Shown piece by piece: positions 1 through 6,829 of a stretch of DNA of 10,126 nucleotides (positions are counted from its first letter, which is position 1; the number at the start of each line of letters is the position of its first letter). The notes beneath the pieces were generated by a model. It saw nothing but the letters and a program-made list of their open reading frames with translations. It had not been told where the DNA came from and searched no databases. The position numbers and the translations under genes are program-made. The stretch is from NCBI GenBank assembly GCA_025449515.1, contig JANWJI010000075.1, forward strand, positions 1 through 10,126. Direction: 5' to 3'. This DNA is from Nitrososphaeraceae archaeon. GTDB taxonomy: Archaea > Thermoproteota > Nitrososphaeria > Nitrososphaerales > Nitrososphaeraceae.

Positions 1-20
1 AAAAATATTACATTGTAAAC
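1..20 (-). terminator. Possible terminator of the HD/PDE-like gene
   Basis: Reading on the minus strand just past the stop of the HD-domain gene there is a short palindrome (TTACAATGTAA) followed by TATTTTT at the window edge. T-runs are the usual termination signal in archaea. The T-run is cut by the window boundary, so its full length cannot be judged. Confidence 0.3.
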
Positions 21-48
21 CATCTCATATAGTATCATTATGATCAAC

Positions 49-2565
49 TCAGTCAACAGCGGTCGAATTGGATCCTTCCTTTTTAGATTCATCTATATTG
101 AAAATTAAGGTCTGAACCTTGCTACCATGTATGAAATATGATTCCCGTATGTTCTTGGAAAAATATTCTTTCTGGGGCCTATCAGATTCTAAATGAAAGC
201 CAGACTTTGTACCGATCAATTCGAGTTCAGTAAAGCATTTACTAGATTCGTCAAAATCAGTTAGAACCTGGAGGGATCCCCTTTTTCGTAATTTAGATGA
301 CATGTGCGAAAATAAGGACGTTATTTCTGACTTGCAATTATTAAAGCCACCGGAAAAATGCTTTTCGGGTAAAACCAGTAAAAAATTGTCAACGGATCTA
401 TTTGCAATATTTGGAACTAATTTGCGAGTATCTCCCCAAAATGACGAGGCATTAGGTGGATCCAGGTCTGCAAACCTTAATTTAGCCTTAGAAACCTCCG
501 TCTGATCTTTCCCTATGCCAATGAAATACTCTGCCCAATTATTTACTGCAATTTCTTCCAACATGTCTCCCCTTCGCATTTCTATTTCTATATTCACTTT
601 AAGATATAGTCTTCGTGCCCTGTTAATTGTTCTATTGAGCTGTGTTGACGGGTTGCCCTCATGAAAAAATTGGTGTATAAGGTTCCATCTTTGTCTAAAG
701 ATATCCGGAAATTGTCGGGTCCTAATGAGCTCTTTAAAGAGATCGGTTTCGGCAAAGTCTGAAAAAAACTCGTCAGTTCTTGACACTGCTTCAAACTTAG
801 GAAGATATAGTTCCTCATACAGGTTGGTAACTCTGTCCCAAGCCCTAATGGGATCCGAACCCATGTAGGTAACCGATAAGTCAGCTAGCCATAGTATCTC
901 GCCAATTAGCTTTATCTTACTTGAATCTAATCCCATCTTTTCAAGATAGGTTAAGTGTTCCACAAATTTTTTCTGAGCAATCTCCTGTTTGAAATACGGA
1001 AAATCAGTCCTCCAAATCAATGCTTCAATAATTCTACTTTCGATTATGCCATTATCTTCTGGTTTGATATATTCCGGATGGGTTGTAATAAATTCTATAG
1101 GAGGTAAGAGTGCTGATTTGTATTCTCTGAAGTAATTTTCAAATTCATATTTAGTCATAGTAAAATATGCAACGTGGATCCCCGTTTTTTGTAACTCATT
1201 TATGGTTCTCACAACGTTAGGTCCTTTAGGATTAGCAGCTGGACTCCGACTGGCCTCCAGTTGGGCTGGATCATAATCATGCAAAAGGCCAGCTATCAGA
1301 AGTAATTCATAGTCAACCGAATTAAACCTATAATTATGAAATTCTCGGGGTAGCATTTGTAAACTTAAATAAGAGACTTCCAGGGTATGATGGAAATTAT
1401 GATATTCGCTTGATCCCTCCCCAATCCCTTGCGATGTATAAGAATTTTGTAGGAACCTCATGAGCGTTCTAATTCTTGCGATCTTGTCATCAGATATTCC
1501 TCTTTGTTCAGCAACCTGAATTATGGCAGAATTTAACTCGTTATCTTTAATATTCGCTAGGTTCTCATTGGTATATGCGATAGTTCTTTTTTTAGCACCG
1601 GGTAAATGTCTAATGGTTTCGTTGTAGATAAGTCTAATAGGGAGGCTCTTATTTACGTAAATCCCTAGCGTCATCAACTTCCCTGGATATTTGATCCTTG
1701 GCCTTTCTCTCTCTATAATTTCCTCCGAGGCCAGAACGAGCTTTCTATTAAGCTCAGCTATACGCGTAGTAATGCTGGCATCTTCAACCTGCAAAGCTCT
1801 TTGATTTATAAACCTGACCCGTTCAGTATTCATGACTATCCACTGTGGTATTTTTACCCTGTATCTATAACGTTTATGCGTTTTACGTTGAGATCCATAT
1901 TGTGATATCATCTCTTTATAGGTAACAGCAACATTCCGTCTGTCCACAGCAAACGGTAGGTCGCTATCCTGCACAACATGAAGAATAATTTCTTTAGCCC
2001 CAGTTTGAAGCCCTAGTAAGACATGCCAATATTTGCCTTTATCGAGCCACGCAGGCACTTGAGTTTCTTTATCCCAAAAGTCTATCGGACCAAGCGGAAG
2101 ATAGCCATTTTCGTACTCTTTTGTTTCCGGATTATACGATCGATAATCGTAGGTTCCAATCTGTGGATCCAGATTACGTGCAAGTATTCTTACATCCATG
2201 ATAAGGTCAGCTGACCTTGTCAGCTCACGATATGCCATTACTCCCCAGATAGTGCCCAAGGCGCTAAATAACGTGAATATTTCAGCTTGAATATCGACTT
2301 GGTGAAGTGCTAGATATCTAGGTGCAAGTGGTATCCCAAACCAACCAGTTGCTAAGATGCCCATAAAAGCTAGAGTAATAAACAACCATCTGGCAAGATC
2401 GTTATACGTTAAACTGAATGAATAAGTATTAAACCGCAAAGGCCGATTTGGATCAGAGTCACAATCATAAGGATCCTTGACTTGTCTAATAATTTCAGGC
2501 AGAAATTCGGAGAATGACGAATGGATGATTTTCAGAACAAAAGCTCTCCCATTTCCTATATTCAT
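49..2565 (-). CDS. Membrane protein with class I cyclic-nucleotide phosphodiesterase-like HD domain
   Basis: An 838-residue protein, numbered from the ATG at 2565. The open frame extends to a TTG at 2613, but a TATA box centred near 2600 predicts transcription from about 2573, so the ATG is preferred. Two membrane helices lie at about 57-80 and 94-112, followed by a long soluble part. The central HD domain has the class I PDE pattern: H389-N390-x-x-H393-x-x-x-V397, then LLH429-D430, then T520-D521, then A561-D562-L563-S564. By family knowledge H393, H429, D430 and D562 would bind the two metals and H389 would be the catalytic acid. The second histidine of the family motif HDxxHP is replaced (HDYDP, P433), so activity and substrate are uncertain. 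Residues about 120-330 and 640-838 match nothing I recognise. The cupredoxin gene upstream on the same strand is 171+ bp away, so co-transcription is possible but not indicated. Hydrolysis of a cyclic or linear nucleotide at the membrane is inference. Confidence 0.85.
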   Translation of the reverse strand: MNIGNGRAFVLKIIHSSFSEFLPEIIRQVKDPYDCDSDPNRPLRFNTYSFSLTYNDLARWLFITLAFMGILATGWFGIPLAPRYLALHQVDIQAEIFTLFSALGTIWGVMAYRELTRSADLIMDVRILARNLDPQIGTYDYRSYNPETKEYENGYLPLGPIDFWDKETQVPAWLDKGKYWHVLLGLQTGAKEIILHVVQDSDLPFAVDRRNVAVTYKEMISQYGSQRKTHKRYRYRVKIPQWIVMNTERVRFINQRALQVEDASITTRIAELNRKLVLASEEIIERERPRIKYPGKLMTLGIYVNKSLPIRLIYNETIRHLPGAKKRTIAYTNENLANIKDNELNSAIIQVAEQRGISDDKIARIRTLMRFLQNSYTSQGIGEGSSEYHNFHHTLEVSYLSLQMLPREFHNYRFNSVDYELLLIAGLLHDYDPAQLEASRSPAANPKGPNVVRTINELQKTGIHVAYFTMTKYEFENYFREYKSALLPPIEFITTHPEYIKPEDNGIIESRIIEALIWRTDFPYFKQEIAQKKFVEHLTYLEKMGLDSSKIKLIGEILWLADLSVTYMGSDPIRAWDRVTNLYEELYLPKFEAVSRTDEFFSDFAETDLFKELIRTRQFPDIFRQRWNLIHQFFHEGNPSTQLNRTINRARRLYLKVNIEIEMRRGDMLEEIAVNNWAEYFIGIGKDQTEVSKAKLRFADLDPPNASSFWGDTRKLVPNIANRSVDNFLLVLPEKHFSGGFNNCKSEITSLFSHMSSKLRKRGSLQVLTDFDESSKCFTELELIGTKSGFHLESDRPQKEYFSKNIRESYFIHGSKVQTLIFNIDESKKEGSNSTAVD

Positions 2566-2593
2566 TAATATGCTTAACTTGTTACACTCTACA

Positions 2594-2606
2594 ACATTAT
2601 ATATTT
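2594..2606 (-). promoter_or_regulatory. TATA box of the HD/PDE-like gene
   Basis: The minus strand reads AAATATATAATG here, a good archaeal TATA element. Its centre is about 35 bp upstream of the ATG at 2565, giving a predicted leader of under 10 nt. It overlaps the region that would be coding if the TTG at 2613 were the start, which argues against that upstream start. Confidence 0.55.
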
Positions 2607-2681
2607 GCACCAAAATTTAGGAAACATCGTGCATATAGTATCTTGATGACCTTCTTTGCTATGAAACAATGGCAGAGACAT

Positions 2682-2705
2682 AAATTTCAAATGAAAATCA
2701 AAATG
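2682..2705 (-). terminator. Possible T-rich terminator of the cupredoxin gene
   Basis: About 80-100 nt past the cupredoxin stop, the minus strand carries three closely spaced T-runs (ATTTTGATTTTCATTTG). Clustered T-runs can terminate archaeal transcription, but the runs are short and the region is AT-rich anyway. The rest of 2614-2784 shows no gene. Confidence 0.25.
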
Positions 2706-2784
2706 TAGATCAATGTCTTACGCATTAGGTTCGAGATTGCCAATTGAGCAATGTTAACCTCCTCATAATATTCATATTTCCTAC

Positions 2785-3168
2785 CTATGACTTCACTACA
2801 ATTTTTCCTCTCATCGTTTCTGGATGCAAAGAGCAATAATATTCGTATACTCCTGCCTTTTTTGTAGCAATTGCAGTTATAAAAGATTGATCGGCTGATA
2901 AGTAAGATGTATTAATGCCTAAACCATCAACTATAAAGTCGTGTCTTACAAAATCTTTGTTCAGTATGATTAGTTTTTTTGGAAGATTTGTGTTCGCATA
3001 AATTGTGGGATTAGTTCCATTAAATCGATTATCTTGTGCTATGAGCAATATTCCATTCGCAGTCTTTACTCTTGATTCAATAGTGGTATGGGTTAAATTG
3101 CCAACTGCCCATATTATGCCAACTGACATAAATGACACGGCAACAATGGCTATTATGTTAGTATTCAT
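2785..3168 (-). CDS. Small membrane-anchored cupredoxin (type 1 copper protein)
   Basis: A 127-residue protein with one N-terminal hydrophobic segment (about 4-23) that acts as signal peptide or anchor, leaving a roughly 100-residue domain outside the membrane. The type 1 copper ligands are visible: H76 in VRHDF, then C112, H115 and M119 in the C-terminal motif CSLHPETM. The order His...Cys-x2-His-x3-Met is that of plastocyanin/halocyanin-type electron carriers, and the size is normal for the family. Ammonia-oxidising archaea encode many such proteins and are thought to use them in place of cytochrome c. The gene is divergent from the CtaA-like gene starting 116 bp away, so a role near the heme-copper oxidase is plausible. 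Redox partner and potential cannot be read from the sequence. The ATG start fits a TATA box about 21 bp upstream, meaning an essentially leaderless mRNA. Confidence 0.88.
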   Translation of the reverse strand: MNTNIIAIVAVSFMSVGIIWAVGNLTHTTIESRVKTANGILLIAQDNRFNGTNPTIYANTNLPKKLIILNKDFVRHDFIVDGLGINTSYLSADQSFITAIATKKAGVYEYYCSLHPETMRGKIVVKS

Positions 3169-3180
3169 CGCACCATTAAT

Positions 3181-3195
3181 CCTATTTATATTAAG
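3181..3195 (-). promoter_or_regulatory. TATA box of the cupredoxin gene
   Basis: The minus strand reads CTTAATATAAATAGG, centred near 3189. The start ATG is about 21 bp downstream, slightly short but compatible with initiation at or next to the start codon. The 3169-3284 interval serves as the divergent promoter region for this gene and the CtaA-like gene; only a weak TATA-like TTTAGAAA (3259-3266) is seen for the latter. Confidence 0.5.
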
Positions 3196-3284
3196 AGCAA
3201 CTTGTCATGTATTCATTTTGGTGTATTAAACTAACCTATCAATCATGAAATTCAATGATTTAGAAAGTCCATTAAGGACATGAT

Positions 3285-3809
3285 ATGAATTTTAATCTAA
3301 CAATCTATCAAAATACAAAATCCTGGAAACTAAGATTAATAATTGACCTAATGCGACTCACTTTCGTGGATAGACTAGAGAGTGTTAATAACAAGATGTT
3401 GGGTCTCTCATTTGGCTCGCTAGGTTTAATCTACATTGTTATGCTCTTTGGAGTTTACATTGCCGCCTCTCATCAGGGATTGTCTTGCAAGGGTTGGCCA
3501 CTATGTCCAAATGGAGTTAGTCTTCCACCAGAAAAATATTTTTTCGAGCATTTCCACAGGATGTTTGCAATTATTACCTCAACCATTGTGATTGTTACGG
3601 CCATTTACGCCGTAAAGAAAGTTAGAGCAGCAAGAAAATTCTCAGTTGTATCAGTCATCATAATTATAATTCAGATCATCCTAGGTATGTTCGTAGTTGA
3701 CTCCAAACTGGAACCTTTGTTAGTTGCTGCTCATTTATCTACTGGGGTCCTTCTGTTTGCAACGATGCTGACGACTTTTCTCATAACGTATAGACTTAAA
3801 GCGCGGTAA
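3285..3809 (+). CDS. ctaA: Half-size heme A synthase-like protein (CtaA/COX15 family)
   Basis: A 174-residue polytopic protein with four predicted helices at about 38-60, 93-110, 119-139 and 146-168. The first helix is followed by the family signature GLSCKGWPLCPNG, with cysteines C68 and C74. Then come EHFHR (H89, H91) at the start of helix 2 and a further histidine H150 at the start of helix 4, the expected positions for heme ligation. CtaA/COX15 oxidises heme O to heme A for aa3-type oxidases. The usual bacterial protein has eight helices, a duplication of this unit; four-helix versions are known in archaea such as Aeropyrum, so this is probably complete rather than truncated. The first 30 or so residues are poorly conserved-looking; ATGs at 3351 and 3396 are alternative starts. 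It is divergent from a cupredoxin gene, consistent with respiratory-chain assembly. Confidence 0.82.
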   Translation: MNFNLTIYQNTKSWKLRLIIDLMRLTFVDRLESVNNKMLGLSFGSLGLIYIVMLFGVYIAASHQGLSCKGWPLCPNGVSLPPEKYFFEHFHRMFAIITSTIVIVTAIYAVKKVRAARKFSVVSVIIIIIQIILGMFVVDSKLEPLLVAAHLSTGVLLFATMLTTFLITYRLKAR

Positions 3810-3908
3810 AAGGATTAACCTATCTGACGATGACGACGGCAGACTGTACAATTGATTCTACGAATACCATGTGATCAGATGAAACGCATCTAATATAGCT
3901 TTGATTAC

Positions 3909-3914
3909 TTTTTT
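3909..3914 (+). terminator. T6 run, possible terminator of ctaA
   Basis: The first clear T-run on the plus strand after the ctaA stop, about 100 nt downstream. No stem precedes it. It is plausible as an archaeal T-run terminator but unproven. Confidence 0.3.
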
Positions 3915-4117
3915 AGCTTCGTATCATCTCTGGTTGTAGTACTGGAAAAAACTATGATTACAATAATGGTGGCAAATCCACAATTGATCCAGATGAAAAT
4001 CTCATATAATCAATAGCACAGTTGACTGGATTATGATCAAGCTGAGAATGTAAAGACTCGAAACCGCCAATAACTCACACTGTTCAAATTCCATTCTTGC
4101 GCCTTTATTATTATATG

Positions 4118-4190
4118 ATAGGGTATCTTTTAAAATAATTAGCAATTATATACGAAATTGATGGAATTCTTCGAATTTTTGCTACCCTAT
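4118..4190. repeat. Inverted repeat with nested complementary arms
   Basis: The arms ATAGGGTA (4118-4125) and TACCCTAT (4183-4190) are perfectly complementary over 8 bp. Between them AGCAA (4141-4145) can pair with TTGCT (4179-4183, overlapping the outer right arm by one base), and CGAA with TTCG around a GATGG loop. Together these would give an imperfect hairpin of about 70 nt. It could be a structured RNA element or a protein-binding inverted repeat. The stem has large bulges and the region is AT-rich, so confidence is low. Confidence 0.3.
4128..4137 (+). promoter_or_regulatory. TATA-like element in the long gap
   Basis: TTTTAAAATA is a good match to an archaeal TATA box. Its centre is about 28 bp upstream of the ATG at 4161, the spacing expected for a leaderless transcript. 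It lies inside the inverted repeat 4118-4190. Confidence 0.3.
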
Positions 4191-4232
4191 AGATGTAATA
4201 GAAGACGTCGAGCAACGGCTGGTATCGTCTAA
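4161..4232 (+). CDS. Possible leaderless micro-ORF (23 codons)
   Basis: ATG to TAA encodes a 23-residue peptide with a hydrophobic, acidic first half (MEFFEFLLPY), one cysteine (C12) and a run of four arginines (14-17). The only positive argument is position: a TATA-like element ends about 23 bp upstream with leaderless spacing. No homologue is recognised. A frame this short arises easily by chance, so this is a candidate only; the same transcript could be non-coding. Confidence 0.15.
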   Translation: MEFFEFLLPYRCNRRRRATAGIV

Positions 4233-4528
4233 ATGGTGAGCAGGGAAGTACAATAGTGAAAAGAATGGCAGGAAGACCCTATTGGACGATATTGCGATAA
4301 AACCGTATCATTTACTCATTGTGAAACATGTTATCAAAATATAATAAGATGCTATTTAGTAATCAAATAACCGGAAGAACCTGTCCAAAATAAGTGAGTT
4401 TAGCCCTTTTCCAGTTAATTTTTCCTCAACTTCGGCTCGTTTTGATCCTAAGAAAGGCTCTATTTAATATATCTAAACATGGCAACGAATACCAATAGTC
4501 CACGCCTTTTAGAGGCCAACTGCGCTGG

Positions 4529-4543
4529 AGCAATTTTTTTGCT
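4529..4543 (+). terminator. Small hairpin containing a T7 run
   Basis: AGCAA (4529-4533) and TTGCT (4539-4543) can form a 5-bp stem around five T, so the plus strand has seven consecutive T (4534-4540). T7 is the longest T-run in this gap and could end a plus-strand transcript crossing it. It faces the wrong way to terminate the histidine kinase gene. Confidence 0.2.
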
Positions 4544-4626
4544 GCTCACTGATAGCGTTTTTACATGACCATATTCGAGAATTCCATATAGAGATACGAT
4601 ATGAATATAGTTGATATAGTCTTATC

Positions 4627-6423
4627 CTACCTAATCATTGGCAGCCAGAAGGTAAAGGTAGCACCATTGTCGTTTTCATTATTATTAGCCCAAATTCTGC
4701 CTCCATGAGCTTCGATAATACTCTTTGATATAAATAGACCCAATCCCGTTCCTCCTTCTGAGCTCGAAGTAAACTTTGTGAAAAGTTTAGGCAATATCCC
4801 GAGATCTATGCCACTCCCGCAGTCCCTTACGGCAACAATAACACCTTTACGACCATCAAGTCCAGCACCGTTACCTTCTTTCGTTTCTGTTAAAATAGTT
4901 ATAGTTCCTTGCTTTGTGAATTTGATGGCATTGGCTAAAAGGTTTGATATCACCTGATTAATTCTGTTCTTATCTGCTTCTATGTGTATATCTTTTCCAT
5001 TGAAGACTGGTTCTATTTTTATATCATTATCTTTATTTTTGGTTGTACTATAATTCCTGGAATCTGCGATGGCATTTAGTATCAGCTGATTTAGATCGAA
5101 TTTCTCCTTATTGAGTAGCAGCGAATTACTCTCTATTCTGGTAACGTCCAAAATATCCTCTGAAAGGTTCCGTAGTCTTTTTGCGTTTCTGATTATGACG
5201 TCCAAGATTTTATCCTGCTGTAACTGCCCTTCCGTCTTTCTGTAACGAAGAACCTCAGACAATCCAATGATTGGTTGGATAGGAGTTCTTAGTTCGTGAG
5301 CAGCAATATTAATAAATTCCTCCTGCATCTTATCACGGATCTTTAGTTTTTCGTTGGCTAATGCAAGTTGGCTGTTTGATATATCCAACTCTTTGGTCCT
5401 TCTTTTCACCTCTGTGTTTAAGATACCAGTCCATTTGAAAAGTAATATTATCAGCACGGATATTGCCGCAAAAGTACTTCCAAGGAGTGTGAACATTTTT
5501 ACATCTTCAATCGAAAGCAAGCCATTTACATCTGAGTAGATTTGTGTGGTTGGCGTTACTACTTGAACGAAGTACGTAGGTTTGCCATTCACAAAAATAG
5601 GGGAGCCAGTGGTCAAGCGTTCGCCTCTACCATAATCGTAAATCCCAACGCCAGGATTACCTTCTAACAATGCATGAGTTAGGTTATTTAGAATGAAATT
5701 ATGATTGATAAACCGTTGGGTATAACTCCCAAAGAAATTTTGTCCTACTAACGTCGGACTAGCACCATTTGCCAACATGGTACCATTTGAGTCGTACGCA
5801 ACCAAAAATTGCCTGTCGATATGTTCAACATTTCCGTAATGAGCAAAAAAGGGGACTGTGGGTATTGAGGTGGCGATTATCCCAAGGAAATGTCCAGTAT
5901 CTCTACTAATTATCGGATAGGATATGAAAATCGTGTACATGCCCTCTCTCTCAAAGCCGTCGGAAAATACTGGCTTTAGCGTAGTTCTTGTCTTCATAAT
6001 CCAATCCCTTAGCGAATAATCCGCACCCAAAATGGCCCCCTCTGAACCAGCAGGAGAGAAGCTATGCTTCACGATATTATTTTTATCCAAAAGGAATAAC
6101 CTATCTATAACCTTGCTAAATTCAGTGTATCTTTGGCCCACAAGTTTCGAAGATTTGTCGCTAGAAAGATCCCCCTGTTGCAAATACAGAGAATTTGCCA
6201 ATCCGTCCAGCATACCGACAACTAAATTCAAATCTGAACCCGCATGAAGTGAAATATCTAGGGTAGACCCTATCTGACGCTGTTTTTGCTGCGAAAGCAG
6301 ATTGGATTTAATGTCATGTTCGGTGATACTTTGAATATAGAATAACAAACCAAGGGAAAATGCAACAATCAAAATAATAGAAATGACACCTATTTCCTTT
6401 ATTCTTTTGGAAAGTAAGTCCAT
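4627..6423 (-). CDS. Membrane sensor histidine kinase with Cache-type extracytoplasmic domain
   Basis: A 598-residue protein. Helix 1 (about 10-31) and helix 2 (about 309-330) flank a roughly 270-residue extracytoplasmic region that looks like a double Cache sensor: repeated patterns such as FSDGFEREGMYTIFISYPI and GSPIFVNGKPTYFVQVV are typical. A short coiled coil (335-365) leads to HisKA with the phospho-acceptor H376 in AAHELRTP. The ATPase domain shows the N box (N494, N498), the G1 box DCGSG (534-538), an F-box region (LFTKF) and the G2 box GGTGLGL (557-563). All catalytic motifs are intact. It should autophosphorylate on H376 in response to a small ligand outside the cell. No receiver domain is fused and no response regulator lies in the window, so the output partner is elsewhere. 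The gene is divergent from a solute-binding protein gene with 406 bp between starts, hinting at a shared ligand, but that is inference. Confidence 0.92.
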   Translation of the reverse strand: MDLLSKRIKEIGVISIILIVAFSLGLLFYIQSITEHDIKSNLLSQQKQRQIGSTLDISLHAGSDLNLVVGMLDGLANSLYLQQGDLSSDKSSKLVGQRYTEFSKVIDRLFLLDKNNIVKHSFSPAGSEGAILGADYSLRDWIMKTRTTLKPVFSDGFEREGMYTIFISYPIISRDTGHFLGIIATSIPTVPFFAHYGNVEHIDRQFLVAYDSNGTMLANGASPTLVGQNFFGSYTQRFINHNFILNNLTHALLEGNPGVGIYDYGRGERLTTGSPIFVNGKPTYFVQVVTPTTQIYSDVNGLLSIEDVKMFTLLGSTFAAISVLIILLFKWTGILNTEVKRRTKELDISNSQLALANEKLKIRDKMQEEFINIAAHELRTPIQPIIGLSEVLRYRKTEGQLQQDKILDVIIRNAKRLRNLSEDILDVTRIESNSLLLNKEKFDLNQLILNAIADSRNYSTTKNKDNDIKIEPVFNGKDIHIEADKNRINQVISNLLANAIKFTKQGTITILTETKEGNGAGLDGRKGVIVAVRDCGSGIDLGILPKLFTKFTSSSEGGTGLGLFISKSIIEAHGGRIWANNNENDNGATFTFWLPMIR

Positions 6424-6829
6424 ATCTACAAAATCCCCGTGATAATTAGAACTAGCTCGGTAATCCTATAAGGCTTTTTATTATAGATTTTAGCTTCGTA
6501 TAAGCAAACTATCCATTTACTTAAGTCAATATTCGAGGATATATTTTGCTATTACTATTCAAAATTCTAGAAAGTATTGATCCTTTGCCGGACATTCTTT
6601 CCTTAATCCTACTAACAGAATGACTCGTTACAACCACATTCAAATTAGTTGATGATCGACCCAGGTAGACTTGGGAGGCTTCAACAATTTCAGGTACAAA
6701 GTTTGGAACATAGGTTTTTTCTATGCCTATGGCAAGTTATTAGATTATTTGCGACTTTCTTTTTAGGAAGGATTTACGCGGTTATGCTCCCAAATAACAA
6801 GCAAGGATTAAAAAGGATTGCGTACCTTG
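6424..6829. promoter_or_regulatory. Divergent regulatory region between kinase and solute-binding genes
   Basis: About 400 bp separate the two divergent start codons, longer than two compact archaeal promoters need. On the kinase side there is an AT-rich TATA candidate (see 6473-6490). On the binding-protein side TTAAAAAGG (about 6808-6816) is the best TATA-like stretch. Near 6709-6731 CATAGG and CCTATG form an inverted pair around a T6 run. A 66-codon open frame (6649-6849) overlaps the next gene and is not credible. I see no tRNA or other RNA gene. Confidence 0.4.
6473..6490 (-). promoter_or_regulatory. Probable TATA region of the histidine kinase gene
   Basis: The minus strand reads AAATCTATAATAAAAAGC. 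The element centred near 6481 would start transcription near 6455, giving a leader of about 32 nt. A second, weaker AT stretch (TCTAATTATC, 6441-6450) would give a leaderless mRNA instead. The sequence does not decide between them. Confidence 0.35.

Larger units (their letters stand above)
3810..4626. other. Long intergenic region without a convincing large gene
   Basis: About 820 bp lie between the 3' ends of ctaA (+) and the histidine kinase gene (-), so no promoter for either gene is expected here. I find no open frame above 60 codons, no tRNA cloverleaf and no tandem repeat. It does contain an inverted repeat (4118-4190), a leaderless-type 23-codon ORF (4161-4232), a 29-codon ORF (4479-4568) judged unlikely, and a small hairpin whose loop and right arm form a T7 run (4529-4543). 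A decayed gene or a non-coding RNA is possible. Confidence 0.5.

Noticed and set aside
302..818. Open frames on both strands (302-505 plus, 594-818 minus) inside the first gene
   Set aside because: Both lie wholly within the HD/PDE-like coding region in other frames and show no domain, promoter or compositional support.
2023..2214. 63-codon plus-strand frame
   Set aside because: Antisense shadow of the HD/PDE-like gene; no recognisable protein features.
2729..2745. tRNA T-loop-like GGTTCGAGATTGCC, and a similar GTTCAAATTCC near 4082
   Set aside because: Neither is flanked by a pairing T-stem or acceptor stem, and no anticodon arm is found upstream.
3005..3229. 74-codon plus-strand frame
   Set aside because: Antisense to the cupredoxin, whose copper ligands prove the other strand is coding.
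4479..4568. 29-codon plus-strand frame beginning MATNTNSPR
   Set aside because: The nearby TATA-like stretch is centred only about 12 bp before the ATG, so the predicted start site falls inside the frame; length is within chance.
5354..6247. Plus-strand frames at 5354-5539 and 6032-6247
   Set aside because: Antisense to the intact histidine kinase gene.
3911..6501. 14-bp repeat TTTTAGCTTCGTAT at 3911-3924 and 6488-6501
   Set aside because: A single 14-mer match in 10 kb of AT-rich DNA is close to chance expectation, and the copies sit in unrelated contexts.
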